A DNA stretch of 64,000 nt, taken from the NCBI GenBank assembly GCA_905235745.1, contig CAJOMN010000002.1, forward strand, positions 1 through 64,000, in the 5' to 3' direction. The notes beneath the pieces are model-generated. The model ran no database searches. It was not told the origin of the DNA and saw only the letters and a program-made list of their open reading frames with translations. The position numbers and the translations under genes were made by a program. Source of the stretch: an uncultured Lachnospiraceae bacterium (GTDB lineage: Bacteria > Bacillota > Clostridia > Lachnospirales > Lachnospiraceae). Below, piece after piece: positions 25,079-36,529 of the stretch (the first letter of the stretch is position 1; every line of letters begins with the position of its first letter).

Positions 25079-27784
25079 GGCACTATATGAACGTTTTATC
25101 TCGTTGCAGATATCGTCATTGATCTTATTGACAGGCTCCTTTGAGGGATATCCGGTGTAGAACCCCTGTATCAGGTCAACTCCGAGAGAGATGACACAGT
25201 CAAGCTCTTCGGCTGTTTCGACTCCTTCCGCAAGCGATAATATACCGTTATCCTTTGAGTAGGATATGATGCTTTTGACGAAATGCTGTTTCTGGGAATT
25301 CGTCTGAATCCCGGATATCAGCATCCGGTCGATCTTGACATACCGGGGATTGTAGCGGATAAGGTTATTGACATTCGAATAACCGCTTCCGTAGTCGTCA
25401 AGCGCCACTTCAATTTCAAGTAATGCGTTGTCATCCTGCTGGCTTCTCAGCTCTTCATCGCTGAATTCGGAACTTTCGGTATATTCAACAACAATAGTGC
25501 CTTTGTGTTCGGCGAGCCTGTTCATTGTGTTTTTACGGTCCCGTCCTTTAAGGCGGTAGCCGGGAAGACTGTTGATAAATACTTTTCTGCCCGCGAAAAT
25601 ACCTGTACTGTTATCGATACGGTCAAGCACACAATTGAAAGTCAGCTTTTGTATATCATACATACGGTTAAGCGTCCTTGCGCATTCAATTATATCTATA
25701 GGTGAAAGCGGTGTTCCGCCTTCATGTCTCATGAGCGCCTCATAACCGTATACCGAGCCGTTTGAAGCATCTACGATAGGCTGGAAATAGTATGTAAGAT
25801 CAGCTCTGTCGAGTATACTTGAAACAATCTCGCATTTTGCGAGCATTTCAACGGACAGATTCGTCTTCGCACCTGTGCTTTGTGATTCGGACTGCTTGGA
25901 ATGATTTTTGATATTGACCGCACGGTTGATCAGAAAATCGAGATCCGGCATGCTGTTCAACTCAAATGTGCACATTTCATGATATATAGTTGCACGGTGC
26001 TGCTTCCTTGATGTATCGTAAAACACTATCCCGTCCTCGGGGATGGCGGCAATTATCTCTTCGTATCTTCTTCTGCAGTCTTCATCGACCAGTCCTATCA
26101 GGAACTCATCGGTTCCGAGTCTGCCGCAGTATTCACCCTCATGAATGACACCGGCGATAAATAGGGACACGGCGGATATAGCAGCATCTCCGGCGTTATG
26201 CGAGATGCCTTCGTTGATATCTTTCAGGCCCTGTATATCAAATGCTATGATACCGAGTGTTTTGCCGATCCCTATATTGTGAGAGGCAAGACCTGACAGC
26301 TTATCGTGGAAGCCGTCATAGTTGTACAGACCGGTCAGCTTGTCACGTATCTGTTCGGATCTGGTCTGGTCTATCATCTGCATCATGGCTTTCTGGCGAT
26401 AGAACGCTTCGATCCCCAGATTGACGTTTCGCATCCATTCGCGGAATGTTTCGTTATAAATGTCGGATGAGGTATCTCTTTCGATCACGGCATATCCGAA
26501 GCAGCGGTCTTCGAAGAACATCGGAACAAATATGAAAGTGGTGGGCGTATCGTGCTTCTCGAAAAGCGCCGGGATCATATATCTTGTCTCAAATGTCCTG
26601 TTAAAGTCAACCGCTTCATCCTGCTGCTCACCGGAGGCGTCGCCGCACTTAACGACCATATGCATTATCTGGTCATATCCGTATCTCCTGGAATTCTCCC
26701 CGATGAAGGAGACGGGGTCATTGAAGTTACGGTTCATACATATCCAGAAGTTGTTGAAAGGTCTTATCTGATAAGTGTAATCCGCGATCGTCTCAAAAAA
26801 ATCTTCATAATTCGTCTGACCGAGCAGATCTTCGGTAATGTGGTTAAAATCAGAATAGTACGACCGCTCCGACCGCGCCGTCTTCCATGTGCTGCGGTTG
26901 ATCTTGGTATAAGCGGGTGCGAATTTCTTACATCCGCAGCTTCCGCCGATAAGTATATCGGCATTCATTACCGGCTCGGGCAGATGAGTGCCGGTTATTT
27001 TCTCATGGAGCTTCGTAAAACATACCCTTCCGCAGTTTGATGCGGGAATATCCGCGGATGTAATCGGAACCGGGGAGGTACGGCCTTCTTCGGTGGAGTC
27101 GTACCCGACGATTGCTATATGCTCCGGTATACGGTATCCTCTGTCGGTAAGCTCTGATGCGAGCCCTATCGCCATATAGTCGTTTGCACACATAACGGCT
27201 TCCGGCATTTCCCGGGGACTTTCCATCAGGATCCTTGCAAATTCACCGCCGCTGTCATACCAGTAATTTCCATGATATATACGGTCATCCCGCACGGGGA
27301 TACCATGAGACTTCATGCTGTCAATATACCCGTTGAGACGCTGGACGGAATGGGGGTGCCCTTTTTTTCCTCCGAGAAATGCTATATCACGACAGCCGTG
27401 AACATCGATAAGATGATCACACAGTCTGGCGACAGGGGTATAGTGATCCATCAGGACATAGTCGAAGTCCTCCACCTCTTTATCGATTACGATCACGGGA
27501 CCCGTATAGGAACATCTGATGCGGTCAAGAAGCCGGGATTCGAATCCCGGAGTCAGAATAGTATCGATCATGACAACAAGACCGTCGAAACAGTTGTACT
27601 GTATCAGCGAATATATATTGGAATCGCCTATATTGCGCAGTTCGTTATCCTGATACTTCAGATACATCGAAAAGATACATATGTCGTAATCATGAGCATA
27701 TGCTTCCTTCGTAAACGCCTGTACAAAGCGTTTCTGGGTATCTTCTTCCAATTGTGCGAGGAGTATTCCTATCTTTTTACGCAT
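25049..27784 (-). CDS. LacI-type ligand-binding domain fused to GGDEF and EAL domains
   Basis: An approximately 911-residue soluble protein. Residues 1-300 are a LacI/PBP-fold sugar-binding domain without the HTH (RKKIGILLAQLEE, CANDYMAIGLASELTDRGYRI, IVGYDST). A GAF-like region follows, then GGDEF (about 480-640) and EAL (about 660-911). The GGDEF site reads GTDEF, probably inactive. The EAL domain keeps EALMR, FINSLPG, DDYGSGYS, VKIDR, AEGVET and QGFYTG, so c-di-GMP hydrolysis is likely. No signal peptide or span, so it senses a cytosolic ligand. The ATG at 27784 is chosen over one at 27802; neither has a Shine-Dalgarno sequence. Confidence 0.88.
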   Translation of the reverse strand: MRKKIGILLAQLEEDTQKRFVQAFTKEAYAHDYDICIFSMYLKYQDNELRNIGDSNIYSLIQYNCFDGLVVMIDTILTPGFESRLLDRIRCSYTGPVIVIDKEVEDFDYVLMDHYTPVARLCDHLIDVHGCRDIAFLGGKKGHPHSVQRLNGYIDSMKSHGIPVRDDRIYHGNYWYDSGGEFARILMESPREMPEAVMCANDYMAIGLASELTDRGYRIPEHIAIVGYDSTEEGRTSPVPITSADIPASNCGRVCFTKLHEKITGTHLPEPVMNADILIGGSCGCKKFAPAYTKINRSTWKTARSERSYYSDFNHITEDLLGQTNYEDFFETIADYTYQIRPFNNFWICMNRNFNDPVSFIGENSRRYGYDQIMHMVVKCGDASGEQQDEAVDFNRTFETRYMIPALFEKHDTPTTFIFVPMFFEDRCFGYAVIERDTSSDIYNETFREWMRNVNLGIEAFYRQKAMMQMIDQTRSEQIRDKLTGLYNYDGFHDKLSGLASHNIGIGKTLGIIAFDIQGLKDINEGISHNAGDAAISAVSLFIAGVIHEGEYCGRLGTDEFLIGLVDEDCRRRYEEIIAAIPEDGIVFYDTSRKQHRATIYHEMCTFELNSMPDLDFLINRAVNIKNHSKQSESQSTGAKTNLSVEMLAKCEIVSSILDRADLTYYFQPIVDASNGSVYGYEALMRHEGGTPLSPIDIIECARTLNRMYDIQKLTFNCVLDRIDNSTGIFAGRKVFINSLPGYRLKGRDRKNTMNRLAEHKGTIVVEYTESSEFSDEELRSQQDDNALLEIEVALDDYGSGYSNVNNLIRYNPRYVKIDRMLISGIQTNSQKQHFVKSIISYSKDNGILSLAEGVETAEELDCVISLGVDLIQGFYTGYPSKEPVNKINDDICNEIKRSYSALKSPFATFH

Positions 27785-27790
27785 GTATAC

Positions 27791-27796
27791 ATTATA
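27791..27796 (-). promoter_or_regulatory. Consensus -10 placed for a leaderless transcript
   Basis: TATAAT (- strand, 27796 to 27791) lies six bases before the ATG at 27784, so transcription would begin at or next to the start codon. No clear -35 was found 16-18 bases upstream (GTATCA or TATCAT at best). Confidence 0.4.
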
Positions 27797-27909
27797 AAGC
27801 ATAATACGCTCAAATGATACAGAAATATCTTTACATAATGCCGATTATTCTATAAACTTCTGACAGGATTCATTCGGTTCCCAAGGGAATATGAGAGGAT
27901 ACAACGTAT

Positions 27910-29886
27910 ATGGAGTTCAGATTACATTCGGAATATCAGCCTACAGGCGATCAGCCCCGGGCGATCAGGGAACTGGTCGACGGCTTTCGCGCGGGCAATC
28001 AGTTTGAGACGCTGCTTGGCGTTACGGGTTCCGGCAAGACATTCACTATGGCAAATGTCATTGCGGCGCTCAACAAGCCGACGCTTATCATATCCCATAA
28101 CAAGACTCTTGCCGGCCAGCTGTACAGTGAGATGAAGGAATTCTTTCCGGAGAATGCTGTGGAGTATTTTGTGTCCTATTACGACTATTACCAGCCGGAA
28201 GCGTATATTCCTTCGTCGGATACATATATCGAAAAGGATTCGTCGATAAACGACGAGATAGATAAGCTCAGGCTGTCCGCGACGACGTCTCTTTCCGAGA
28301 GGAACGATGTCATAGTCGTGGCATCCGTATCGTGTATATACGGTATAGGTTCCCCGGCGGATTATCAGAACATGATGGTCTCTCTTCGCCCCGGAATGGT
28401 AAAAGACAGGGACGATGTCGTAAGAGAACTCATTGATATAAGCTATGAACGCAATCAGATCGATTTTACGCGCGGGCGGTTTCGTGTCATGGGAGATGTT
28501 GTGGAGATATTTCCCGCATGGGAAAGTGATGTTGCGGTAAGGGTAGAGTTCTTCGGGGATGAGATAGACAGAATATCCGAATTTGATCCGCTGACGGGAA
28601 AGGTCAGCGCGACACTTAATCACTTTGCGGTATTTCCCGCATCGCACTATGTTATCCCAAGGGATAAGCTTGTTCGCGCAGTGTCAACGATCGAGGATGA
28701 GCTTGCACAGCAGGTCAGATTTTTTAAGAGTGAGGATAAGCTTATCGAAGCACAGCGCATAAACGAGAGGACGAGATTTGACATTGAGATGCTCCTTGAG
28801 ACCGGATTTTGCTCGGGAATAGAGAATTATTCGCGGCATCTGACAGGAGCAGATCCCGGGGACCCTCCCTATACGCTTATGGATTATTTTCCGGACGAGT
28901 ATCTCATCATCATTGATGAGTCGCATATGACGATCCCGCAGCTCGGAGCGATGTACAACGGCGATCAGGCAAGGAAGAGATCGCTTGTGGATTACGGCTT
29001 CAGACTGCCGTCTGCCAAGGATAACCGTCCCTTGAACTTTACGGAGTTTGAAGGTAAAATAGACCAGATGATGTTCGTGTCGGCAACGCCCGGACCATAT
29101 GAGGAAGAGCACGAGCTGCTGCGGACGGAACAGATCATCAGACCCACGGGTCTTCTGGATCCGACCGTTACGGTGAAGCCGACAAAAGGCCAGATCGATG
29201 ACCTTATTGCCGAATGCCGCAAGGAGACGGGCGCGGGTAATAAAGTTCTTGTTACGACGCTTACAAAGCGGATGGCCGAGGATCTTACTTCATACATGAA
29301 GGAAGTCGGGGTCAGGGTCAGATATCTTCACTCGGATATAGATACATTTGAGAGGGCGAAGATCATCCGGGATATGAGGCTTGATGTCTTCGACGTCCTC
29401 GTCGGCATCAACCTTCTGCGGGAGGGCCTCGACATACCGGAGATCGGGCTTGTCGCCGTGCTTGATGCGGACAAGGAAGGATTCCTGCGATCGCGCACGT
29501 CGCTTATCCAGACGATAGGCAGAGCAGCCAGGAACAGCGACGGCCGCATTATAATGTACGCCGATGTTATGACGGATTCAATGCAGATGGCGATTGACGA
29601 GACGAACAGAAGGCGTGCGATACAGGATAAGTATAACCGGGAAAACGGTATCACTCCCACAACAATACGCAAGGCCGTAAGGGATCTTATCAGTATACAC
29701 AAGGAGATCGCGAAGGAAGAGGCGGGATTTGCCAAGGATCCGGAATCCATGGATGCGAAGGAACTCGGGAAGCTCATCGCCGATGTCGAAAAGCGCATGA
29801 GGCGCGCCGCAGCGGAGCTTGATTTCGAGACAGCCGCGCAGCTTCGCGACAGCATGATAGATTTGAAGAAACACCTGGAGGAATGA
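27910..29886 (+). CDS. uvrB: Excinuclease ABC subunit B
   Basis: The 658-residue UvrB helicase verifies DNA damage handed over by UvrA and recruits UvrC. Walker A is [10 protein letters not shown], the beta-hairpin is [12 protein letters not shown], and [19 protein letters not shown] are helicase motifs. The C-terminal UVR motif (about 620-655, [18 protein letters not shown]) is present. It heads a long operon; the next gene starts four bases after its stop, and uvrA lies 3.8 kb downstream rather than next door. Confidence 0.97.
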   Translation: MEFRLHSEYQPTGDQPRAIRELVDGFRAGNQFETLLGVTGSGKTFTMANVIAALNKPTLIISHNKTLAGQLYSEMKEFFPENAVEYFVSYYDYYQPEAYIPSSDTYIEKDSSINDEIDKLRLSATTSLSERNDVIVVASVSCIYGIGSPADYQNMMVSLRPGMVKDRDDVVRELIDISYERNQIDFTRGRFRVMGDVVEIFPAWESDVAVRVEFFGDEIDRISEFDPLTGKVSATLNHFAVFPASHYVIPRDKLVRAVSTIEDELAQQVRFFKSEDKLIEAQRINERTRFDIEMLLETGFCSGIENYSRHLTGADPGDPPYTLMDYFPDEYLIIIDESHMTIPQLGAMYNGDQARKRSLVDYGFRLPSAKDNRPLNFTEFEGKIDQMMFVSATPGPYEEEHELLRTEQIIRPTGLLDPTVTVKPTKGQIDDLIAECRKETGAGNKVLVTTLTKRMAEDLTSYMKEVGVRVRYLHSDIDTFERAKIIRDMRLDVFDVLVGINLLREGLDIPEIGLVAVLDADKEGFLRSRTSLIQTIGRAARNSDGRIIMYADVMTDSMQMAIDETNRRRAIQDKYNRENGITPTTIRKAVRDLISIHKEIAKEEAGFAKDPESMDAKELGKLIADVEKRMRRAAAELDFETAAQLRDSMIDLKKHLEE

Positions 29887-29890
29887 AGGC

Positions 29891-30652
29891 TTGGGCAAGA
29901 TAAGTGTTGTCGTACCCACGTACAATGAATCGGAAAACGTCGGTAATCTGACGAACCAGATAGATTATGCGCTTCGAGGCATTGATTATGAAGTGATATT
30001 CGTTGATGATTCCACGGATAATACCCCTGATGTGGTAAGAGCTGTCATGAAGGAAAATCCGAATGTCAGACTGGAGCACCGCGAGACCGAGACAGGACTT
30101 GCCACGGCTGTCCTTAAGGGATTTGATCTGTCACAGGGTGATTATATCGCTGTCATGGATGCCGACCTTCAGCATCCTCCGGCAATACTTCGTTCGATGT
30201 ACGCCGTAATGGAGACCGGTGCCGATTTCTGTATTCCGTCGAGATTCATTCCGGGAGGGAGCGACGGCGGACTCGGACCGTATCGTAAGCTTGTGTCGGG
30301 TGTCGCAAGATATATCGGCAAGATAATGCTCCCGTCGCTTCGCCGTATCTCCGATCCCACAAGCGGTCTGTTCATGCTAAGGCGAAATGTGATAGAAGGT
30401 GCCGATCTTCGCCCGATAGGATGGAAGATCATGGTCGAGGTTCTTGCCATGGGAACTTACTCGTCGGTGGTCGAGATACCGTATAAATTCCAGGCACGTC
30501 CCGCGGGAGAATCGAAGCTTTCCTCAAAGGTGACGCTTCAGTATCTGAAACAGGTGGCACAGCTTACCAAAAGAGGGAAAAAGCAGACGGGGGTCACGGT
30601 AACCAGATGGTCGTCTGCCAGGCTTAAGAGTGAATTGGATAAGATCAGATAA
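29891..30652 (+). CDS. GT2 glycosyltransferase, polyprenyl-phosphate mannose/glucose synthase-like
   Basis: A 253-residue GT-A enzyme. SVVVPTYNESENVGNLTNQI, FVDDSTDNT, MDADLQHPP (the DxD sugar-nucleotide site) and ISDPTSGLFMLRR follow the dolichyl-phosphate mannose synthase pattern. It likely moves a sugar from a nucleotide sugar to a lipid phosphate at the inner face of the membrane. It lacks the C-terminal spans of many homologues. The start is TTG with GGAGGAATGAAGG before it. It overlaps the MBOAT start by one base. Confidence 0.88.
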   Translation: MGKISVVVPTYNESENVGNLTNQIDYALRGIDYEVIFVDDSTDNTPDVVRAVMKENPNVRLEHRETETGLATAVLKGFDLSQGDYIAVMDADLQHPPAILRSMYAVMETGADFCIPSRFIPGGSDGGLGPYRKLVSGVARYIGKIMLPSLRRISDPTSGLFMLRRNVIEGADLRPIGWKIMVEVLAMGTYSSVVEIPYKFQARPAGESKLSSKVTLQYLKQVAQLTKRGKKQTGVTVTRWSSARLKSELDKIR

Positions 30653-32160
30653 TGGTATTTAGTTCGGTTATTTTTCTGTGTATATTTTTGCCGGCGGTTC
30701 TGCTCGGATATTATATCTTACCCAAAAAGGCACGCAACTGCTTCCTGCTTGTTGCCAGCCTGTTTTTTTATGCGTGTGGCGGACCGGCTCATCTGATATG
30801 GCTTGTCGCATCCATTCTGGTCAATTACTGCTTCGGGATTATCATCGCAAAGCTTGCCGACCGGGAGCATCCTGCCGATGACAGAGGAATGTCGGCGTAT
30901 CATCCCCTGCCGCAGAAGATAGTTCTAGTTCTTGCCGTGGTCATCAATATCGGCTCGCTCTTGTATTTCAAATACAGCGGGATGCTGATAGAAACGGTAA
31001 ACGGGATATTCGGCAGTTCGATCAGCGTTCCCGATATCATTCTGCCGCTCGGGATATCGTTCTATACATTCCAGTGTATGTCATATATAATCGATGTATA
31101 CAGGACGGAAGGCGCGGTTGATGCTTCGGGCAGCTGCCGTACACTCTATACGGGCAACCCCGTTAAGTTCGCGCTTTATATCTCGATGTTTCCCCAGCTT
31201 CTTCAGGGCCCTATCATAAGGTATCCGGATGTAAAGGATGCGATCGATGCACCGGTGATATCGGCGGATGACTTTACGAACGGTATTGAAAGGTTCATTA
31301 CCGGACTTGCCAGGAAAGTCATCATTGCGGATACCCTGGGTCTTGTGTGCGACAGCATATTTGAGATACAGACGCAGTATCTGTCGCCGCAGGTGGCATG
31401 GCTTGGCGCCATACTGTATACTCTTCAGATCTATTTCGATTTTGCCGGATATACCGACATGGCGATAGGCCTCGGAAAGTTTTTCGGGGTCCGTTTCAGG
31501 GAGAATTTCAACTATCCTTATATATCAAGGTCAGTCACGGAATTCTGGAGAAGGTGGCATATAACGCTTTCCAACTGGTTCCGGGATTATCTGTATATTC
31601 CGCTCGGTGGAAACAGGAGCGGGAATGTGTATGTGAATCTCCTCATAGTGTTTCTTGCCACGGGTATATGGCACGGTGCGGCATGGACGTTTCTCGTATG
31701 GGGACTGTGGCACGGCGTATTCATGCTCATTGAACGCTTCCTTCGCGGCAGGAGATTACCGTTCCGGATCCCGCATGTTCTGGCATCTGTGCTCAAATGG
31801 GGATATACGATGCTCGTGGTAACTCTCGGTTGGGTGCTGTTCAGGATCGAAGATCTGAGGGTTGCTCTTTCGTATATCAGGGTGATGTTCGGACTGGAAA
31901 GTCATGATTATAACGCTTTTTCGCCGGGTTTTTTTCTCGACGCAAGGCTCCGGTTCTTCCTGATCATAGCAATATTGTGCTGCGTTCCGTGGGTTGAGGT
32001 GCTCCCGAGGCATATTGGGGATAGGATAGGACAGTTTTGCGGTGGCAGTGCAGCCCCGGCAAGGATCATAAGGTATATCTGTCTGATGGCACTGTTTGTC
32101 ATCTGCTTCATATTTATCGTTAATTCAACATACTCGCCGTTTATTTATTTCAGGTTCTGA
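30652..32160 (+). CDS. MBOAT family O-acyltransferase (AlgI/DltB/PatA-like)
   Basis: The 502-residue membrane protein has 10-12 hydrophobic spans. FGILYILPK-type N-terminus, LPLGISFYTFQCMSYIIDVY, QLLQGPIIRY and FWRRWHITLSNWFRDYLYIPLGG are classic for this family, and the catalytic histidine is in TGIWHGAAWTFLVWGLWHG. It passes acyl (usually acetyl) groups across the membrane for O-acylation of an exported glycan. The following DHHW/AlgX-like gene is the usual periplasmic partner. Its target may be the glycan made by the downstream genes. Confidence 0.93.
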   Translation: MVFSSVIFLCIFLPAVLLGYYILPKKARNCFLLVASLFFYACGGPAHLIWLVASILVNYCFGIIIAKLADREHPADDRGMSAYHPLPQKIVLVLAVVINIGSLLYFKYSGMLIETVNGIFGSSISVPDIILPLGISFYTFQCMSYIIDVYRTEGAVDASGSCRTLYTGNPVKFALYISMFPQLLQGPIIRYPDVKDAIDAPVISADDFTNGIERFITGLARKVIIADTLGLVCDSIFEIQTQYLSPQVAWLGAILYTLQIYFDFAGYTDMAIGLGKFFGVRFRENFNYPYISRSVTEFWRRWHITLSNWFRDYLYIPLGGNRSGNVYVNLLIVFLATGIWHGAAWTFLVWGLWHGVFMLIERFLRGRRLPFRIPHVLASVLKWGYTMLVVTLGWVLFRIEDLRVALSYIRVMFGLESHDYNAFSPGFFLDARLRFFLIIAILCCVPWVEVLPRHIGDRIGQFCGGSAAPARIIRYICLMALFVICFIFIVNSTYSPFIYFRF

Positions 32161-32161
32161 T

Positions 32162-33682
32162 ATGGCAACAGGAAATACTGATAAAAACCGGATATTGTCC
32201 GCGGCTTTCATCGCCATCTTCGTGATCGCGCTTGTTCTTCCGCTTATATTTATGAACTATAAGCCCGACCAGATCTCGGAATATGAGAACAAGAAGCTTG
32301 CCGACTGGCCTCCTTTTGAATTATCGGAGGACTATATGAAATCCGTATATGATTATGTGAATGACAGGATAGGGTTCCGCGAGGGCGCCATAGCAGTCTA
32401 TACCGAAGCAAACAACGCCCTGTTTCATTCGATGGTAAACCCCCTGTTTATGTGGGGCGAGGATGGAAACATCTACTACCGGGACAAGGATTATATCGCG
32501 GCATATCAGAGGCTGAACACGGACAGGGAATACATAGATTCAATGGTGGGATTCCTTGAAAAGACCGATGAGTATCTTAAGTCCAAGGATATTAAGTTCA
32601 TGTACTTTGTGTGTCCCGACAAGAAAACGATATATCCCGAGTATTTTCCCAAGACAGTGAATGTTAATGAGAACAGTCAGTCGGTTCTTGACTACCTTGA
32701 TGAGCGGATGGGCGATACGGATATATGCTACATCGATCCGAAGGATGATCTTGTCGCGGCGAAGGGTAATTACAGGTTATACAACAAGATGTATGATGTT
32801 ACCCACTGGAACGATCGCGGCGCATTCATAGGGCACAGCCTGATCGATCAGAAGGTCCGTGAATGGTTTGATGATGTTCCCCCGCTTTCGGAGGATAATT
32901 TCGATCTTGAGACGGTTCACGTGGACAGCCTTGATAACGCGAAGTTTGCGATCGATGAGGATATACCGCTATATGTACTGCGCGATGATGAAACGGCTGA
33001 TTACACGGAACTGTTAAAGACGGCGATGGAATGTGAAACGGATACGTTCTACACGCATCATATAAACGCATCGGCTCCCAACGACAGGAGACTTCTGGTA
33101 TTTACCGACAGTTACTTCCAGTCGCACCAGAAGTTTTATGATAACCGGTTCAGGGAAGTGTACTTTGTTCACAGACAGAACTATGATTATGTGCAGTACT
33201 TTGTCAATCTGACATTTCCGGATATGGTGATATTCGAGACCGCGGAACGCTCAATCTCAAGCGAGATGCCCCTGACAACCGATTTTAGCGGCTATCGATA
33301 TGAGCCCGCATACAGGGGTGACGGCAGCTATACGGATAATCCCGGAGTGACATATGATATTACGCGGGTATCCGGGGGAAGGGTCGAGGGATCATACATA
33401 TATCTCGATCCGGCGGATACGACACCGATATTCAGAATGGACGGCATCATCAGCGCACCCGGGGGATCAGGAGACATTAACGTATATGCCAGGACGGATG
33501 ATGAGTGCATGGAGTGCGGATATAATGCCCTGTACCGTAAGTCGGAAGAAGACGGCGCTGACAGATTTTCACTTTCCATTCAGAGAAGGTTCATGGCCCA
33601 GTCCCGGATAGACCTTTTTGCGACCGACGGGTCAGGGAATGCTTTTCTACTTGAGTCTTTTGAGGTGAGATACGATGGCTGA
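32162..33682 (+). CDS. DHHW family (AlgX/SGNH-like) surface glycan O-acetylation protein
   Basis: The 506-residue protein has an N-terminal membrane anchor (about 15-37) and an extracytoplasmic SGNH-like domain. [13 protein letters not shown] is the D-H-W motif that names the family, [18 protein letters not shown] and [10 protein letters not shown] are companion blocks. Such proteins complete acyl transfer begun by the MBOAT partner encoded immediately upstream. The C-terminal 130 residues form an added beta-rich region. The ATG at 32162 follows the previous TGA by one base; an in-frame start 66 bases earlier lies within the MBOAT gene. It overlaps uvrA by eight bases. Confidence 0.85.
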   Translation: MATGNTDKNRILSAAFIAIFVIALVLPLIFMNYKPDQISEYENKKLADWPPFELSEDYMKSVYDYVNDRIGFREGAIAVYTEANNALFHSMVNPLFMWGEDGNIYYRDKDYIAAYQRLNTDREYIDSMVGFLEKTDEYLKSKDIKFMYFVCPDKKTIYPEYFPKTVNVNENSQSVLDYLDERMGDTDICYIDPKDDLVAAKGNYRLYNKMYDVTHWNDRGAFIGHSLIDQKVREWFDDVPPLSEDNFDLETVHVDSLDNAKFAIDEDIPLYVLRDDETADYTELLKTAMECETDTFYTHHINASAPNDRRLLVFTDSYFQSHQKFYDNRFREVYFVHRQNYDYVQYFVNLTFPDMVIFETAERSISSEMPLTTDFSGYRYEPAYRGDGSYTDNPGVTYDITRVSGGRVEGSYIYLDPADTTPIFRMDGIISAPGGSGDINVYARTDDECMECGYNALYRKSEEDGADRFSLSIQRRFMAQSRIDLFATDGSGNAFLLESFEVRYDG

Positions 33683-36521
33683 AGAAATAAACCCCATGAT
33701 AAGGATACGGGGAGCCAGGGAACATAATCTGCGCGATGTTGACATAGACATACCGAGGAACGAGCTTGTCGTTCTGACGGGACTGTCCGGATCGGGAAAA
33801 TCATCCCTTGCGTTCGATACGATATACGCGGAGGGACAGAGAAGATATATGGAATCGCTGTCTTCGTATGCAAGGCAGTTCCTGGGGCAGATGGAAAAGC
33901 CCGAGGTGGATTCTATAGAAGGCCTTCCTCCGGCGATATCCATCGATCAGAAGTCCACGAACCGGAACCCGAGATCGACGGTCGGAACTGTTACAGAGAT
34001 ATATGACTACCTGCGACTACTGTATGCGAGGATAGGAGTGCCTCATTGTCCGAACTGCGGCAAGGAGATCAGGCGTCAGAGTGTGGATCAGATGTCGGAT
34101 TCGATAATGGCTCTTCCCGAAGGCACGAAGATCCAGCTTCTGGCACCTGTTGTCAGGGGACGAAAGGGCGAACACGCCAAGGTGTTCGAGCGTGCCGTAA
34201 AGAGCGGATATGTCCGTGTGCGTGTTGACGGCAATATGTATGAGCTGTCAGAGGATATCAGGCTTGACAAGAACATAAAGCACAATATAGAGATCATTGT
34301 CGACAGACTCATCGTGCGCGAAGGGATAGAAAAGAGGCTGACCGATTCGCTTGAGACGGTCATGCAGCTTTCCGACGGACTCGTATACGTTGATACGGGC
34401 GATGGGATGCTGACATTTTCCCAGAGCTTTTCATGTCCCGACTGCAATATAAGCATTGACGAGATAGAACCGAGAAGCTTTTCGTTCAACAATCCGTTCG
34501 GAGCGTGCCCCGAGTGCGCCGGACTCGGATACAAGATGAAGTTTGACGAGGATCTTATGATACCCGACAAATCCATGTCGATCATGGAGGGAGCCATTGC
34601 GGTTCCGGGCTGGCAGTCATGCAATGACAAGGGAAGCTTTACATATGCCACTCTTGACGCGATGAGCAGGAAATATAAGTTCAGCCTTGATACCCCGTTT
34701 GAGAAGTATCCCAAGAAGATTCACGATCTCATAATCCACGGCACCGGAGGCGATGTGCTCAAGGTTCACTACAAGGGTATGCGCGGCGAGGGAGTGTATG
34801 ATGTTCCGTTCGAAGGGCTTATCAGGAATGTCGAGAGAAGATACAGGGAAACCGCATCGGAAAGTTCCAAGGCCGAATATGAGACATATATGAGATTTAC
34901 CCCGTGCGAAGCCTGCCATGGCATGCGGCTCAAGCCGGGCGCTCTCGCGGTCACGGTCGGGGGAATTAACATATATGAGATGACTGAGCTGGCGATCACG
35001 GATCTGAGGCAGTTCATGGATAACCTGAAGCTTACAAAGCAGCAGGCGCTCATCGGAGAGCGGATACTAAAGGAGATAAAAGCAAGGCTTTCATTCCTTG
35101 CCGAAGTAGGATTGGGGTATCTTACCCTTTCAAGGGCGACCGGTTCTCTTTCGGGCGGGGAGGCGCAGAGGATCCGGCTTGCCACCCAGATAGGGTCGGG
35201 ACTGGTCGGAGTCGCCTATATACTTGATGAGCCGAGCATAGGTCTTCATCAGAGAGATAACAACAAACTTCTCAGTGCTCTTAAGAACCTGCGGGATCTT
35301 GGCAACAGTCTTATCGTCGTGGAACACGACGAGGATACGATGAGGACTGCCGACTATATTGTGGATATAGGTCCGGGTGCAGGCAGTGAAGGCGGCAATG
35401 TCGTTACATGCGGAACCGTTGAAGATATTATGAACACACCGGATTCGATAACCGGAAAATACCTTCGGCACGAGCTGTTTATCCCGGTGCCGCCAAAGCG
35501 CCGTATACCCGAGAACTTCCTCAGGATCAGGGGGGCGCGGGAGAACAACCTCAAAAACATAAACGTTGATATCCCTCTCGGAGTGTTTACATGCGTCACC
35601 GGCGTATCTGGTTCGGGAAAGAGCTCGCTCATAAACGAGATACTGTACAAGAGGCTCGCGCACGATCTCAACCGTGCAAGGACGATACCCGGGAAGCACA
35701 GATCGATAGAAGGCATTGACAGGCTTGACAAGATCATAGCCATAGACCAGTCTCCGATCGGGAGGACTCCCAGATCCAATCCGGCGACCTATACGGGAGC
35801 CTTTGACCTTATAAGGGATCTGTTTGCATCAACTAGAGATGCGAAGGAGAGGGGATATGCCAAGGGGCGCTTTTCTTTTAACGTTAAGGGAGGACGGTGC
35901 GAAGCCTGCAGCGGAGACGGGATCATTAAGATCGAAATGCATTTTCTGCCGGATGTCTATGTTCCGTGCGAGGTCTGCAAAGGCAGGAGATATAACAGGG
36001 AAACGCTTGAGGTCAGGTATAAGGGCAAGAGCATATATAACGTTCTCGATATGACTGTCGAGGAAGCGCTTCCTTTTTTCGAGAATGTTCCGGCGATCAG
36101 AAGAAAGATCGAAACCCTCAATGAAGTGGGTCTGGGATATATCAAGCTCGGACAGCCGTCCACAACGCTTTCCGGAGGAGAAGCGCAGCGTATCAAGCTT
36201 GCGGCGGAACTGTCAAGGAGGAGCACGGGAAGGACGATATATATCCTTGACGAGCCGACGACCGGACTGCATTTCGCGGACGTACACAAGCTTGTCGACA
36301 TACTTCAGAGGCTTACCGAAGGCGGCAACACCGTTGTAGTAATAGAACACAATCTGGATGTTATAAAGACCGCGGATTATATTATAGATCTCGGCCCCGA
36401 GGGCGGAGAAGGAGGCGGACGGGTGATAGCAACCGGAACGCCCGAGCAGATCGCAAAATGCGAAAAATCATTTACCGGAGCTTTTCTGGCACCGCTCCTT
36501 GAGCGTGACAGGATAGGATAG
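33675..36521 (+). CDS. uvrA: Excinuclease ABC subunit A
   Basis: The 948-residue damage sensor of nucleotide excision repair. It has two ABC ATPase halves: [20 protein letters not shown] with QSLSGGEA-type signature ([16 protein letters not shown]) and [19 protein letters not shown] with [18 protein letters not shown]. Zinc modules [10 protein letters not shown]...CPECAGLGY and CEACSGDGI...CEVCKGRRY are complete. The gene starts inside the preceding DHHW gene, so expression is tied to the glycan-acylation cassette. Confidence 0.97.
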   Translation: MAEEINPMIRIRGAREHNLRDVDIDIPRNELVVLTGLSGSGKSSLAFDTIYAEGQRRYMESLSSYARQFLGQMEKPEVDSIEGLPPAISIDQKSTNRNPRSTVGTVTEIYDYLRLLYARIGVPHCPNCGKEIRRQSVDQMSDSIMALPEGTKIQLLAPVVRGRKGEHAKVFERAVKSGYVRVRVDGNMYELSEDIRLDKNIKHNIEIIVDRLIVREGIEKRLTDSLETVMQLSDGLVYVDTGDGMLTFSQSFSCPDCNISIDEIEPRSFSFNNPFGACPECAGLGYKMKFDEDLMIPDKSMSIMEGAIAVPGWQSCNDKGSFTYATLDAMSRKYKFSLDTPFEKYPKKIHDLIIHGTGGDVLKVHYKGMRGEGVYDVPFEGLIRNVERRYRETASESSKAEYETYMRFTPCEACHGMRLKPGALAVTVGGINIYEMTELAITDLRQFMDNLKLTKQQALIGERILKEIKARLSFLAEVGLGYLTLSRATGSLSGGEAQRIRLATQIGSGLVGVAYILDEPSIGLHQRDNNKLLSALKNLRDLGNSLIVVEHDEDTMRTADYIVDIGPGAGSEGGNVVTCGTVEDIMNTPDSITGKYLRHELFIPVPPKRRIPENFLRIRGARENNLKNINVDIPLGVFTCVTGVSGSGKSSLINEILYKRLAHDLNRARTIPGKHRSIEGIDRLDKIIAIDQSPIGRTPRSNPATYTGAFDLIRDLFASTRDAKERGYAKGRFSFNVKGGRCEACSGDGIIKIEMHFLPDVYVPCEVCKGRRYNRETLEVRYKGKSIYNVLDMTVEEALPFFENVPAIRRKIETLNEVGLGYIKLGQPSTTLSGGEAQRIKLAAELSRRSTGRTIYILDEPTTGLHFADVHKLVDILQRLTEGGNTVVVIEHNLDVIKTADYIIDLGPEGGEGGGRVIATGTPEQIAKCEKSFTGAFLAPLLERDRIG

Positions 36522-36529
36522 GACAGGAT

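Noticed and set aside
27830..27856. TTTACA/TATAAA as a uvrB promoter
   Set aside because: Spacer is only 15 bases; possible but not strong enough to list.
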